A stretch of 64,000 nucleotides of DNA. Origin: Deltaproteobacteria bacterium (GTDB taxonomy: Bacteria > Myxococcota_C > UBA6777). The position numbers were made by a program, and so were the translations under genes. Shown one piece after another: positions 36,555 through 45,032 of the stretch. The notes below the pieces were generated by a model. The model ran no database searches. It was not told the origin of the DNA and worked only from the letters and a program-made list of their open reading frames with translations. The first letter of the stretch is position 1; each line of letters opens with the position of its first letter. The DNA lies in the NCBI GenBank assembly GCA_006226375.1, contig SBHC01000046.1:1-64000 (forward strand), read 5' to 3'.

Positions 36555-37184
36555 TTAGGCGGCTTGCTTTGTTGCTTTTTGGAAGTGTTGGATGTCTTTC
36601 GTGAGCCACAAATCGACCTGTTGTTGTGCGGCTTGTTGTTGGGCTTCGGCTTCGAACATCAGCCGGCTCAGGTCAACAAAGCGGACATCGTGCAATCCCA
36701 GGAAGCCAAGGACATGGTTGAGGTGCGGCCCCAAAAAGTCGATGTCACTGAAGAGCTTTGTTCCACCGGAAGCTACGACCACATACACAGGTCGATCTTT
36801 CAGCAAGCCAACAGGACCAGCTTCGCTGTAGCGAAAGGTCTTTCTCGCCCGGGCCACCAGGTCGATGTAAGCTTTCAGACTGGCCGGTCCACCAAAGTTG
36901 TAAACGGGCGTGCCCAGAACAATGACGTCGGCCTGGGTAAGCTCATCGATTAACTCGTTGGAGAGGGAGAGCAGGGTTCTTTGTTCCTCGGTTTGCTCTT
37001 CGTCGGGTGTTTGGATGGCTGTCACAAGTTCATCGTTCAGCAGCGGCAACCCTCCTTCCAGATCGCGATGAACAATCTCCACTCCTTCCAACCCTTGCGC
37101 CAATCGACTTGCGATGGCTTCGGTCCATTCTCTCGTGATAGAGCCGTCTCGTCGTGCGCTGGCGTCAATCTTTAAAACCTTCAT
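36555..37184 (-). CDS. azoR: FMN-dependent NADH-azoreductase
   Basis: A 209-residue flavodoxin-fold quinone reductase of the AzoR family. It begins MKVLKIDASARRDGS (FMN phosphate loop), then has GTPVYNFGGPASLKAYID and VASGGT, which bind FMN. These enzymes reduce quinones and azo compounds with NADH, often as a thiol or quinone stress defence. The start has GAGAGGA upstream. The gene is divergent from a LysR regulator, a common arrangement for azoR. Confidence 0.9.
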   Translation of the reverse strand: MKVLKIDASARRDGSITREWTEAIASRLAQGLEGVEIVHRDLEGGLPLLNDELVTAIQTPDEEQTEEQRTLLSLSNELIDELTQADVIVLGTPVYNFGGPASLKAYIDLVARARKTFRYSEAGPVGLLKDRPVYVVVASGGTKLFSDIDFLGPHLNHVLGFLGLHDVRFVDLSRLMFEAEAQQQAAQQQVDLWLTKDIQHFQKATKQAA

Positions 37185-37318
37185 GGTGATGTCCTCTCTC
37201 TATATCGTGCGTTGGAAATGACTCTCTTGCCTTGACAACTTCTATTCTATTGATCTTTGATTTGGGATAAATATGTGTTTCGTGAAATGTCTGTTGCGAA
37301 AATCGGGACAATCAAAGC

Positions 37319-38245
37319 ATGGATCGATGGGCCAATATGAACGTTTTTGCACGGGTGGCTCGGTTGGGGAGCTTTACTCGGGCAGCTGAAGAGTTGAGGA
37401 TGTCCACCACGGCGGTGAGTCGTCGAGTGAGTGAGTTGGAGCAGCATCTTGGGGTGTTGTTGCTGCAGCGTACGACGCGAACCCTTCACCTCACAGAAGA
37501 AGGTCAGCATTATCTTGCACAATGTGAGGGTCTGTTGGAGGCCGTGGAGCAGTTGGAAGCGGAGGTGGTCTCTTCCAAAACGTTGGCGCGTGGTTCGTTG
37601 CGTATTACAGCAGGAACGTCTCTGACGCAGGAACAGCTTGCTCCGTTGCTGCCGGAGTTTTGTGACTTGTTTCCAGAGGTCGAGGTGCATCTTACGTTGA
37701 CGGATCAAGCTCTTGACCTCGCAGAGAATGGCATTGACGTGGCGATTCGTGTGGGGCATCTACAAGCATCAAGCTTGCGTGTACGTCGGCTGACGATCTG
37801 TCGTCATATCATCTGTGCTTCGCCAGCCTACCTTAAGAAGCACCCTGAACCTCGTTCGGTGGACGAACTGGCCCATCATCGTTGTGTGATCGACACCAAC
37901 CAATCTCGCGTTTGGCACTTCCAAGAGGGGCAGAGCACGCGCACGTTTGAACCCACTGGGCGGTTCTTTGTCAATCACGCTCACGTCGCGAAACAAGCGG
38001 TTCTTGCGGGGGTAGGGATTGGTTTGTTGCCGACGTTTGTGGCAGGGACAGAGCTGGCGTCGGGCCTTTTGGTCCCTCTGTTTGAAGAACGTCCCCTGTA
38101 CGAACCTCCGGTGGTTGCTTTGTTTGCAGCGCAGCAACGAGTGCCCGCCAAGGTCCGAGTGTTCCTTGACTTTCTTGTGGAGAAGTGGTCGCCTGATGCA
38201 CCCTGGGATTCATGGATGCAGACGGACGGAAGTGAAGGCATATAG
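37319..38245 (+). CDS. LysR-type transcriptional regulator
   Basis: A 308-residue LysR protein with the helix-turn-helix in FARVARLGSFTRAAEEL and STTAVSRRVSELEQHLG, a linker helix, and an effector domain including NGIDVAIRVGHL. It is of the subtype common beside NADH-azoreductases. Divergent transcription from azoR over a 134-base region suggests it controls azoR. The ribosome binding site is weak at ATG 37319, and an in-frame ATG at 37337 is an alternative start. Confidence 0.9.
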   Translation: MDRWANMNVFARVARLGSFTRAAEELRMSTTAVSRRVSELEQHLGVLLLQRTTRTLHLTEEGQHYLAQCEGLLEAVEQLEAEVVSSKTLARGSLRITAGTSLTQEQLAPLLPEFCDLFPEVEVHLTLTDQALDLAENGIDVAIRVGHLQASSLRVRRLTICRHIICASPAYLKKHPEPRSVDELAHHRCVIDTNQSRVWHFQEGQSTRTFEPTGRFFVNHAHVAKQAVLAGVGIGLLPTFVAGTELASGLLVPLFEERPLYEPPVVALFAAQQRVPAKVRVFLDFLVEKWSPDAPWDSWMQTDGSEGI

Positions 38246-38289
38246 GGAAGAACAAGGAGTCTGTGGAGGAGAAAAGGGGGGAGGTTCTG

Positions 38290-39429
38290 TTAGGGGAGGA
38301 GCTTGGCGGAACGAATGATAACGGGCTGCACCGGAACGTTGCGACGGAAGCCTTTGGTGGCAGTCTTGGTGTAGCGGATCTTGTCGACAACATCCATGCC
38401 TTTGATAACCTTGCCAAACACACAGTACCCCCAGCCGCGAAGGGTTTTGCCGCGGTGGTTGAGGAAGGGGTTGTTCTTCACGTTGATGAAGAATTGTGCG
38501 GTGGCGCTGTGGGGCGCAGAGGTGCGAGCCATCGCGAGGGTGCCGCGCTCGTTTTTGAGTCCGTTGTCAGCTTCGTTTTGGATGGCAGCGCGGGTCTTCT
38601 TCTTGGTCATGTCGGGGGTGAGGCCACCACCCTGTACCATGAAGTTGGGGATCACGCGGTGAAAGATGGTGCCGTTGTAGAAGCCAGATTTGACATACTC
38701 AATGAAGTTCGAAGTTGTTACAGGAGCGAGGTTGCGAAACAGCTCGATCTGGATCTTGCCCATGGTGGTGTCGAGTTCAACAACGGAGCGTTTGGGCATC
38801 GAAGCAAACGAAGCGTTAGGTGCCGCGCGACGAACAGCGGGACGAGCAGCAGGTTTCTTTTCACCTTGGACGTACGAGCGAGTGATGGTCACGGTCTGCA
38901 CAGGGACGTTGCGTCGGAAGCCACGGGTTGCGGTCTGGGTGTAGCGGATCTTGTCGACAACATCCATACCTTTGATGACCTTGCCAAACACACAGTAACC
39001 CCAGCCGCGCATGGTTTTGCCGCGGTGGTTGAGGAAGGGGTTGTTCTTCACGTTGATGAAAAATTGTGCGGTGGCGCTGTGAGGCGCAGAGGTGCGAGCC
39101 ATCGCGAGGGTGCCGCGGTCGTTGGTGAGGCCGTTGTCAGCTTCGTTTTTGATGGCAGCGCGGGTCTTCTTCTTGCTCATGTTGGGAGTCAGACCACCAC
39201 CTTGGATCATGAAGTTGGGAATCACGCGGTGGAAGATGGTTCCATCGTAGAATCCAGAGCGAACATACTTCAGAAAGTTGGCCACGGTGACCGGTGCTTT
39301 CTCGTCGTTCAACTCAATGTGGATAGCGCCCATGGAGGTTTCCATGATCACAACGGGTGCTTTGGCGTTCGCGTAGGAAACAGATACAAACAAGAAGCAC
39401 AAGCAGGCCAATACAAAAGTTTTGCGCAT
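38290..39429 (-). CDS. Exported tandem cyclophilin-type peptidyl-prolyl isomerase
   Basis: A 379-residue protein with a signal peptide (about 1-22, ending YANA) followed by two cyclophilin domains (about 28-180 and 215-375) joined by a basic Ala/Pro linker. Each domain has [35 protein letters not shown] and GYCVFGKV, so catalytic Arg and Phe positions are kept. Peptidyl-prolyl isomerases assist folding of periplasmic proteins. The two domains are almost identical for long stretches. ATG 39429 is preferred, with GGAGAG upstream. Confidence 0.92.
   Translation of the reverse strand: MRKTFVLACLCFLFVSVSYANAKAPVVIMETSMGAIHIELNDEKAPVTVANFLKYVRSGFYDGTIFHRVIPNFMIQGGGLTPNMSKKKTRAAIKNEADNGLTNDRGTLAMARTSAPHSATAQFFINVKNNPFLNHRGKTMRGWGYCVFGKVIKGMDVVDKIRYTQTATRGFRRNVPVQTVTITRSYVQGEKKPAARPAVRRAAPNASFASMPKRSVVELDTTMGKIQIELFRNLAPVTTSNFIEYVKSGFYNGTIFHRVIPNFMVQGGGLTPDMTKKKTRAAIQNEADNGLKNERGTLAMARTSAPHSATAQFFINVKNNPFLNHRGKTLRGWGYCVFGKVIKGMDVVDKIRYTKTATKGFRRNVPVQPVIIRSAKLLP
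38335..39345. repeat. Intragenic direct repeat with 570-base period
   Basis: Bases of about 38335-38775 and 38905-39345 are copies offset by exactly 570 (checked at 38341/38911 and 38641/39211). They encode the two cyclophilin domains. Long blocks match base for base, including silent positions, which points to a recent duplication or gene conversion. Confidence 0.8.
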
Positions 39430-39636
39430 ATTGGTTCTCTCCATGATATCGGAAAAAAGAGGAGACACTGTCCCGCCACAGCTTGAGGTGGAAGGAGCGA
39501 GACGTCCCATGAATTTCAATCGGCTGCGGATTCTACCGCAATCCAACGGAAACACAAAACCATCTATTCCAAAAAAGCGAAACCACCCCATCAAAAGGAT
39601 GTGTCTGCTTCAAAGATGACGCGTTTGTGAGAGAGT

Positions 39637-40269
39637 TCAGGTGGAAGGTTGGTTTGCGGGGAGACCGAGGTAGCCATAGACAACCGCAACGATCTCGTCG
39701 ATCCATTGTTGGTCGGTCCATGGGGAGGGCTGGTGGGTGACGGAGGAGAAGGCCAACGACTCCACCGTATAGAAGATAAGCAGCGACGTTAGCTCCAGGT
39801 CACGAACCTGAAGGGTGTCTTGGTGAGGCTTCAGCCGTTCCTGGGTGGCTTGTACGATGGCGGTTTCTGTGGGTCGAATGCCTTCCCGACGACGAGCTTC
39901 CCCTGTGACCGTTCGCAACGCCTGGTAGAGGTGGCTGTGCTTCTGATAGAGCGCAAACGTGGTCTCTACAATCGCGACAATCGCTTCGTGCAACGAGGCT
40001 TCTGTGAGTTCGGCAAAGCGCTGCAAGATCGCGTCGGATTCGCTGCGTTCGATATCTTCCAAGAGCCGCTGTGCGATCGACTCTTTGTTGGGAAAGTATT
40101 CGTACAGCGAACCCACACCCACCTTGGCTTCTTTGGCGACACGGTTGGTGTTGAACGCGATGGGGCCTTCGTTCACAAGGATGGAGCGAGCGGCTGATAA
40201 GATGCGCTCGACCTTTTCTCGTGAACGGGCTTGTTTGGGTTTGCGTCGGCGAGTGACTGCGGTGGGCAT
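39637..40269 (-). CDS. TetR-family transcriptional regulator
   Basis: A 210-residue regulator with a basic N-terminal tail and a TetR helix-turn-helix (ILSAARSILVNEGPIAFNTN, VAKEAKVGVGSLYEYFPNKE). The rest is a helical ligand-binding domain. Its start is nine bases after the stop of the PLP-decarboxylase gene on the same strand, so both form an operon and the regulator probably controls it. The palindrome at 41760-41772 before the operon is a possible target. Confidence 0.9.
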   Translation of the reverse strand: MPTAVTRRRKPKQARSREKVERILSAARSILVNEGPIAFNTNRVAKEAKVGVGSLYEYFPNKESIAQRLLEDIERSESDAILQRFAELTEASLHEAIVAIVETTFALYQKHSHLYQALRTVTGEARRREGIRPTETAIVQATQERLKPHQDTLQVRDLELTSLLIFYTVESLAFSSVTHQPSPWTDQQWIDEIVAVVYGYLGLPANQPST

Positions 40270-40278
40270 GAGACTGGT

Positions 40279-41730
40279 TTAGGCTTCGTCGCGGCGGTAG
40301 CGGGTGAGTTCGTTGAAGTAGAAGGTCAAGAACTTGTCGGCTAGCGGCGTGGGCAACACGTTGATGATCTCATTGATGACGGCCATGCGACCGGGGATCC
40401 CACCGCCTTCGATGCCCAGCATTGCGAACATTCCCTTCATTTGCTCGGGATCCATCTCCAGGTCTGCGGGCATCGCAGCGAGTCCTTCCACGAGGTCGGG
40501 TTCGGTCACTTTGGGAGCGTCCCAGACTTCTTTCACCGCTGCTTTCAGGTCATCTACGAATGGTTCCATGTTCGGGATGTTCAAGGGGTTGATGGTCAGG
40601 TGGATGCTCTCGGGAACGTCACCTTTGCGGTTTTGGGGCTGCACGCTCCAGCCGCGCTCTTTCAGGGCGTCGGCGAGTTGGAACAGGTTGAGGTTCTCGG
40701 AGCCAAACGCCAGCAAACACATCGCTGGAGTACCCATCACATGGAGGCTATCCGTTTGGTTGATACCATCGATCGCAACCTGAGTGGCTTTGTGAAGTTC
40801 TTTGGCGACGTTCAAGTAACCGTCATGACCCATGTAGTTGAGAGCCGCCCAGGCTCCCGCCACTGGGCCACCCGACTTGGAGCTTTGGATGGTGGGGTTA
40901 ACGATGGTGTAACCCGTCCAGCCGGAGCAGGTGAAGATCTGCTCCATGCGCAATTCGGGGTTGCGGTACATCACAATCGAGGCACCCTTCGCAGCGTAAG
41001 CGTACTTGTGGAAGTCCATGGACATGGAGGTCACGCCAGGAACAGAGAAGTCGAAGGCGGGTACATCAGCGCCAGCTTCTCGGAAGAAGGGAAGCAGCCA
41101 TCCACCGACACAACCATCCACGTGACAGAGCAGGTCGTGCTTCAAAGCCAATGCCGCGATATCTTCGATGGGGTCGATGGTTCCGTGTGCATACGAGGGA
41201 GCCGAACCCATCAACAAGATGGTGTTGGGTGTAATCGCCTCTTCGATCACAGAGGGTTCGACGGCGAAGGTTTCGGTGTTGACCGGAACGACCACAGCCT
41301 TCAGGCCGAAGTAGTGAGCCGCTTTGTGAAAGCAAGCATGAGCGGTGATCGGCAGGATAATTTCAGGCTCGGTGATCTGGGGCTTGTGTTTGCGACTCCA
41401 GTCACGGGCCGTCTTCACTGCAAGCAGCACGCTCTCAGTTCCACCGCTGGTGAAACTTCCCACCACGTTCTCGTCGCCGCCCAGGTGAGCAGCTGCGATC
41501 GACATCACATCACGCTCCATCTGCAACACGCTCTGAATGTCGCGGGGATCCAACGCGTTGTCCCACATGTACATACGAAACGCATCGCCAACGACGTCTT
41601 CCATCTCGTTGCTGACATGGAATGCCCCGCCGAACAGCTTACCGTTGCGCCACTTCACGTCGTTCTGACGAAGGCCTTCCAACTTCTCCAACACCTGCTC
41701 TTTGTTCATTCCCTGCTTTGGCAAAAACAT
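40279..41730 (-). CDS. Group II PLP-dependent decarboxylase, sphingosine-1-phosphate-lyase-like
   Basis: A 483-residue enzyme of the PLP decarboxylase/lyase fold. It shows GSFTSGGTESVLLAVKTAR, HACFHKAAHYFG, VDGCVGGWLLPF and SMSMDFHKYAYAAKGAS, in which Lys242 should bind PLP. The ASIVMYRNPELR segment and overall layout resemble sphingosine-1-phosphate lyase more than glutamate decarboxylase, although an amino acid decarboxylase is possible. ATG 41730 has AAGGGAG upstream. It heads an operon with the TetR gene. The ceramidase-like gene about 26 kb away may be linked in metabolism, but that is speculative. Confidence 0.8.
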   Translation of the reverse strand: MFLPKQGMNKEQVLEKLEGLRQNDVKWRNGKLFGGAFHVSNEMEDVVGDAFRMYMWDNALDPRDIQSVLQMERDVMSIAAAHLGGDENVVGSFTSGGTESVLLAVKTARDWSRKHKPQITEPEIILPITAHACFHKAAHYFGLKAVVVPVNTETFAVEPSVIEEAITPNTILLMGSAPSYAHGTIDPIEDIAALALKHDLLCHVDGCVGGWLLPFFREAGADVPAFDFSVPGVTSMSMDFHKYAYAAKGASIVMYRNPELRMEQIFTCSGWTGYTIVNPTIQSSKSGGPVAGAWAALNYMGHDGYLNVAKELHKATQVAIDGINQTDSLHVMGTPAMCLLAFGSENLNLFQLADALKERGWSVQPQNRKGDVPESIHLTINPLNIPNMEPFVDDLKAAVKEVWDAPKVTEPDLVEGLAAMPADLEMDPEQMKGMFAMLGIEGGGIPGRMAVINEIINVLPTPLADKFLTFYFNELTRYRRDEA

Positions 41731-41759
41731 CGTTGACTCCCTTCGTCTCGTCTGAACAA

Positions 41760-41772
41760 CCACACCGTGTGG
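41760..41772. promoter_or_regulatory. Perfect 13-base palindrome, candidate TetR operator
   Basis: CCACAC-C-GTGTGG is perfectly symmetric and lies 30 bases upstream of the PLP-decarboxylase start. The 11-base core (CACACSGTGTG) recurs at 44700-44710 in front of the VWA gene. The TetR protein of this operon is the simplest candidate to bind it. Confidence 0.5.
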
Positions 41773-41831
41773 CCTATCTTACCAGACTGTCTATATGAAA
41801 CTTTGTAATCCGAATAATTACTCGGGTTTTA

Positions 41832-41860
41832 GAAATACAAATCTGGAAGAGGGATGTCAA
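41832..41860 (-). promoter_or_regulatory. Possible sigma-70 promoter of the decarboxylase-TetR operon
   Basis: On the minus strand TTGACA (41855-41860) is followed after 17 bases by TATTTC (41832-41837). The -35 is perfect and the -10 is poor. The start of the operon is about 100 bases downstream, with the palindrome at 41760-41772 in between. Confidence 0.35.
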
Positions 41861-42021
41861 GAGTTTTTTTCGTGTGGAGTCAAAGACTTTGCCAGGGACA
41901 AGACAAGGCGTTGGTTGTGAGGCTACGAAGGCTGCTCTTCTCAATCTTTGGTGTGTGGGTATACTTGTGGGTGAAAGGGTAGGGTGGGGGCAATAACGAT
42001 ACCGTCGAGGGGTAAAATACA

Positions 42022-42735
42022 ATGAAGACAATCTTCAACAAGGTAACAGACTGTATGCTTCGATGGGTTGGGCTTGAGTTTGACTTCTCTTTTGAGATGC
42101 ATGGAGAGCCGCTGAATCAAATTACGGACCATCTGTTTGTGGGCGCTCGGCCTCGTCCCGAAGATGTGGACTCATTGAAAGAAGCCGGTGTGACCCATGT
42201 TGTGAGCTGCCTTCCTGAAGAGGATCGTTTCAGAGTGGCGTTTTTGGAGGAAGACTTCCATCCGTTGTTTCTTGCAGTTCACGATGGGATCCAGCAGGAC
42301 ATCACGTCGTTGTTTCCAGCGTTCTTTGCTTTTGCGACGCAGGCTCAAGAGAGTCGAACGGATGCCAAGGTCTTGGTGCATTGTGAGGTGGGGGTGAGTC
42401 GGTCGGCGACGTTGGCGATCGCGTTGCTTATGAAGTCACAGGGCAAGGGTTTCCTGGAGACCTACTATCAAGTCCGCAGCAAGAGGCCGGGTGTTCTCCC
42501 GAACATTGGGTTTGCCTCTCAACTTCAGCATTTTGAGCACAAGTTACTTCCGGATGTATCAGCAAAAGGTGAGTTGTCTTCGTTGGCGCGTTATCTCAAA
42601 CAAGTCTGCAATGTGCCTGTGGAGGTTGAGGTCTTGCAGGATATGCTGGAGCGATACGATTACGACGCAGAGCGGGCGATTCGGTCGATCTTTGGTGATG
42701 ACATTCCCAGAGTGGTTCAGGGTGTTCGTCTGTAA
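42022..42735 (+). CDS. Dual-specificity phosphatase-like protein
   Basis: A 237-residue protein with the DSP signature VHCEVGVSRSATLAIALLM (His120, Cys121, Arg127). Asp88 in VHDGIQQD is a candidate general acid, and DHLFVGARPRPED opens the domain. Bacterial DSPs act on phosphotyrosine or phosphoserine/threonine, or on lipids and sugars. The last 50 residues form a helical extension with a UBA-like look (VLQDMLERYDYDAERAI), which is speculative. GAGGGG lies ten bases before ATG 42022. No kinase is nearby. Confidence 0.82.
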   Translation: MKTIFNKVTDCMLRWVGLEFDFSFEMHGEPLNQITDHLFVGARPRPEDVDSLKEAGVTHVVSCLPEEDRFRVAFLEEDFHPLFLAVHDGIQQDITSLFPAFFAFATQAQESRTDAKVLVHCEVGVSRSATLAIALLMKSQGKGFLETYYQVRSKRPGVLPNIGFASQLQHFEHKLLPDVSAKGELSSLARYLKQVCNVPVEVEVLQDMLERYDYDAERAIRSIFGDDIPRVVQGVRL

Positions 42736-43336
42736 AAGCAGGCTTCTTGAAGGGGCTCTTAAGTTAACTGCAATGTACCTTATTAAGTTCATCTAGAATA
42801 CATTATGTCAACCCAAAGCTTCGGTAACGAAATGGATGAGAAATTCCATAACGATCTTGGAGAGTGTGGTTGTATACCGAGTGAATCAAAATGAATCCAC
42901 GGATTGGGCGTGGTCATTGGCCGTTGGTTTCTTGATATCGAGCAGGAGTCCGCAGATTGCGAAGATTGCACAGACGAGGATACCGCGTATTTAATTGACT
43001 TCTAGCATCCACAGATTGCGCAACTCTACATAGACGAACCTATCACGTGTTGGGTTGAGTTTTGTGGGAGTAAGAACAGTATCAGTGTTTGCAATGTCAG
43101 AGTGCCCACGGATGTGGGTACTTCTCCCTTGCCTATATCTTGCATCAGTAGCGGGGTAAATTTTTGCTCCGCGTCAAATCAAAGGCGAAGGCCACTTGTT
43201 ACCAACGGGATTGAATCATATCCCTACGGATTTCACAGGTTGCACAGACGGAGATATCGCTTGTTGTTGGAAGTTTGATGGAAAGAGCGGTGAAGGTCTC
43301 TGTAGGAGGCTCGATTGGCAGAGGAGGGTAGGGGAA
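42736..43336. other. Intergenic region with degenerate dispersed repeats
   Basis: About 600 bases between the convergent DSP and VWA genes, with no credible gene. It contains four degenerate copies of a sequence around ACAGATTGCACAGACG (see the repeat entry) and a small CCCAC-GGAT-GTGGG hairpin at 43105-43118. Confidence 0.5.
42896..43260. repeat. Four degenerate copies of a CACRGATT...TGCACAGACG repeat
   Basis: Copies lie at about 42896-42907 (partial), 42948-42987, 43006-43047 and 43222-43260. They share blocks such as TCCRCAGATTGCG, TGCACAGACG and GATAYCGC. Copies two and four share the block TTGCACAGACG and then a similar GAGATA/AGGATA plus CGC. They are not evenly spaced, so this is not a CRISPR array. 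Confidence 0.45.
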
Positions 43337-44674
43337 TTAGTAGGAGGTTTGGTTTTGGATCTTGTATTGTTGCTTGCGCATGCGTTTGCGTCGGTAGCGC
43401 CACTGGCTGCCTGTGAGGCTTTTGGCGTCGTCCTTGTTGGTGCGGCCGTACTTGCGGAGTCGTGTGGAGTTGTAGCGCCGGGCCATTTCGTTAAGGTAGC
43501 GGGCGGTTTTGAGCAACAGGCGACGGGCTTTTTGGATCTTACCTTTGTCACGAAGTGAGACGGCGAGGCGGTTGTTTTCGTTGCCGATGGCTTCGATGAC
43601 TTCAACCATCACTTTGCGGTTTAGGCTGGAGCGCATGATGGTCGCCGAGGGTGTAAACTTAACCCGCGACGCCGCGCTGAGCTTGTCGGTTTGTTTGGTT
43701 TGCATGTTTGCATAGCTCAGCCTGACGGTGCAAACGTTACGAGCCAGGAGCGACGTTTGTGCAGGGACTTCCACCTCCAAGAGGAAGTACTTCTCTTGAC
43801 GACTGTATAACTGGTTCAGCTGCAGTCGAACATGGCGACCTCGGATCTCAGCGGGTCGATCGAGGATTCGGACGGGTCGGATGCCAGGCATGCAGTCAAT
43901 CTTCACCGCGACTTCTTGCGCAACCACGGAGAAGAGGTCACCCAACTCGGCTCGAAAGATTCGGTTGAGGTCAGCGGCGTTCTTGGCGAAGCCGTGGTTT
44001 CCATCGCTGCGACGAGCCAGCTGGGTCATCAAATCTTCGTTGTAGCCAAGGCCCAAACCTACGGTGGTGATGGCGATATGTTGTTTGGCGCTGGCTTCTC
44101 CCAGTCGTCCTAGAGCGTTGGGGGAGCTGGGTCCTACGTTGGCGAGTCCGTCCGACAACAGAATCACCCGGTTGATCCGGCTCTTGTTGAGAAACTTTCG
44201 GACCTCTGCGATGCCTTTGCTTACACCACCAAACAACGCAGTAAACCCACCCGGTCGGATGCTATTGATCTTGCGAAGGATGGATGCTTTGTCTGTGGCC
44301 TTGGTTGCAGGAACCAGTACTTCCACGTTGGTGTGGTAGGTGATGAGAGAGAAGATGTCGTTGGGTTGGAGCATCCCGACCAACATGCGGGCGGCGTCTT
44401 TGGCTTTCCGAAGTTTCTCACCGCTCATAGAACCCGAGCGATCGAGAACAATGGCGAGGTTCACTGGAGCCCGCTTGGTGGGCTTCATCTTGAAGCCGTG
44501 CAATCCAACCTTGAGGTACACTCGATGTTGCTTGCCATGCTGTAGGATGGGATGGCTCAAGGTCAGGTCAAGTCGAACTTGTGAGGCATGAGCAGACGCG
44601 CTCCCCCACAGCACAAAGGCTCCCAGGCACAAAGCCAGAAACGATCGAAATGAGCGAGAGAACGGGGTCATCAT
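43337..44674 (-). CDS. Exported von Willebrand factor A domain protein
   Basis: A 445-residue protein with a signal peptide (about 1-27, then SAHAS) and a VWA domain (about 65-250) containing the full MIDAS motif VLDRSGSMSG, a conserved Thr in GGFTALFGG, and SDGLANVG. A beta-rich domain and a very basic, Lys/Arg-rich C-terminus follow. The family resembles secreted VWA proteins of unknown function. AAGGAGA six bases before ATG 44674 fixes the start. The shared CACACSGTGTG palindrome sits just upstream. Confidence 0.85.
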   Translation of the reverse strand: MMTPFSRSFRSFLALCLGAFVLWGSASAHASQVRLDLTLSHPILQHGKQHRVYLKVGLHGFKMKPTKRAPVNLAIVLDRSGSMSGEKLRKAKDAARMLVGMLQPNDIFSLITYHTNVEVLVPATKATDKASILRKINSIRPGGFTALFGGVSKGIAEVRKFLNKSRINRVILLSDGLANVGPSSPNALGRLGEASAKQHIAITTVGLGLGYNEDLMTQLARRSDGNHGFAKNAADLNRIFRAELGDLFSVVAQEVAVKIDCMPGIRPVRILDRPAEIRGRHVRLQLNQLYSRQEKYFLLEVEVPAQTSLLARNVCTVRLSYANMQTKQTDKLSAASRVKFTPSATIMRSSLNRKVMVEVIEAIGNENNRLAVSLRDKGKIQKARRLLLKTARYLNEMARRYNSTRLRKYGRTNKDDAKSLTGSQWRYRRKRMRKQQYKIQNQTSY

Positions 44675-45032
44675 GGTTGTCTCCTTCCAGTGTGTGTCAC
44701 ACACGGTGTGATAGTAGTTGCATAGGAAGGATAGGACAAGCCTGAAGCGAGAGGGTCAGGGTAAGGTAAGACGATTGTAAAAAAATTGTCAGCCGCTCTA
44801 GACCTCCTTTGTTCTTCCAACATAGGTGGGCTACTCTCATCGATCGTGAGTGGCCTTTTTTACGAGCAAGCGTACTTGTTGGACGAGACTGCCCTTCTGC
44901 TCGGGTCGATCGCTTTGCTGCTCTGCTTGGTCATCTTTCAGCATGCGAGGGCCAGCCCTGTGTTGCATGAAGGACCTACATCTCTTGCACAGGCTTTCTG
45001 TATGTTTGAGGAACTGGGAATGAATGGCACAT
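44675..45032. other. Intergenic region upstream of the VWA gene
   Basis: 358 bases between the VWA gene and the small lipoprotein gene, both on the minus strand. It includes the palindromes at 44690-44710. A TTG-initiated open frame on the plus strand with one hydrophobic stretch is not convincing as a gene. Confidence 0.4.
44690..44710. promoter_or_regulatory. Overlapping palindromes upstream of the VWA gene
   Basis: GTGTGTG-T-CACACAC (44690-44704) overlaps CACAC-G-GTGTG (44700-44710). The second core is identical to that at 41760-41772 in front of the PLP-decarboxylase operon, also about 30 bases upstream of a minus-strand start. This suggests a shared repressor. Confidence 0.5.

Noticed and set aside
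38335-39345. Possible mobile element because of the long direct repeat
   Set aside because: Both copies are in frame within one gene and encode cyclophilin domains; no transposase or terminal inverted repeats are seen.
38263-39486. Plus-strand frame with internal repeats opposite the cyclophilin
   Set aside because: The repeats simply mirror the duplicated cyclophilin domains on the coding strand.
40441-41736. Plus-strand frame opposite the PLP decarboxylase
   Set aside because: It is an antisense shadow; the minus strand has the PLP lysine and all family blocks.
42896-43260. Possible CRISPR array
   Set aside because: The repeat copies differ from each other, are unevenly spaced, and no cas gene is present.
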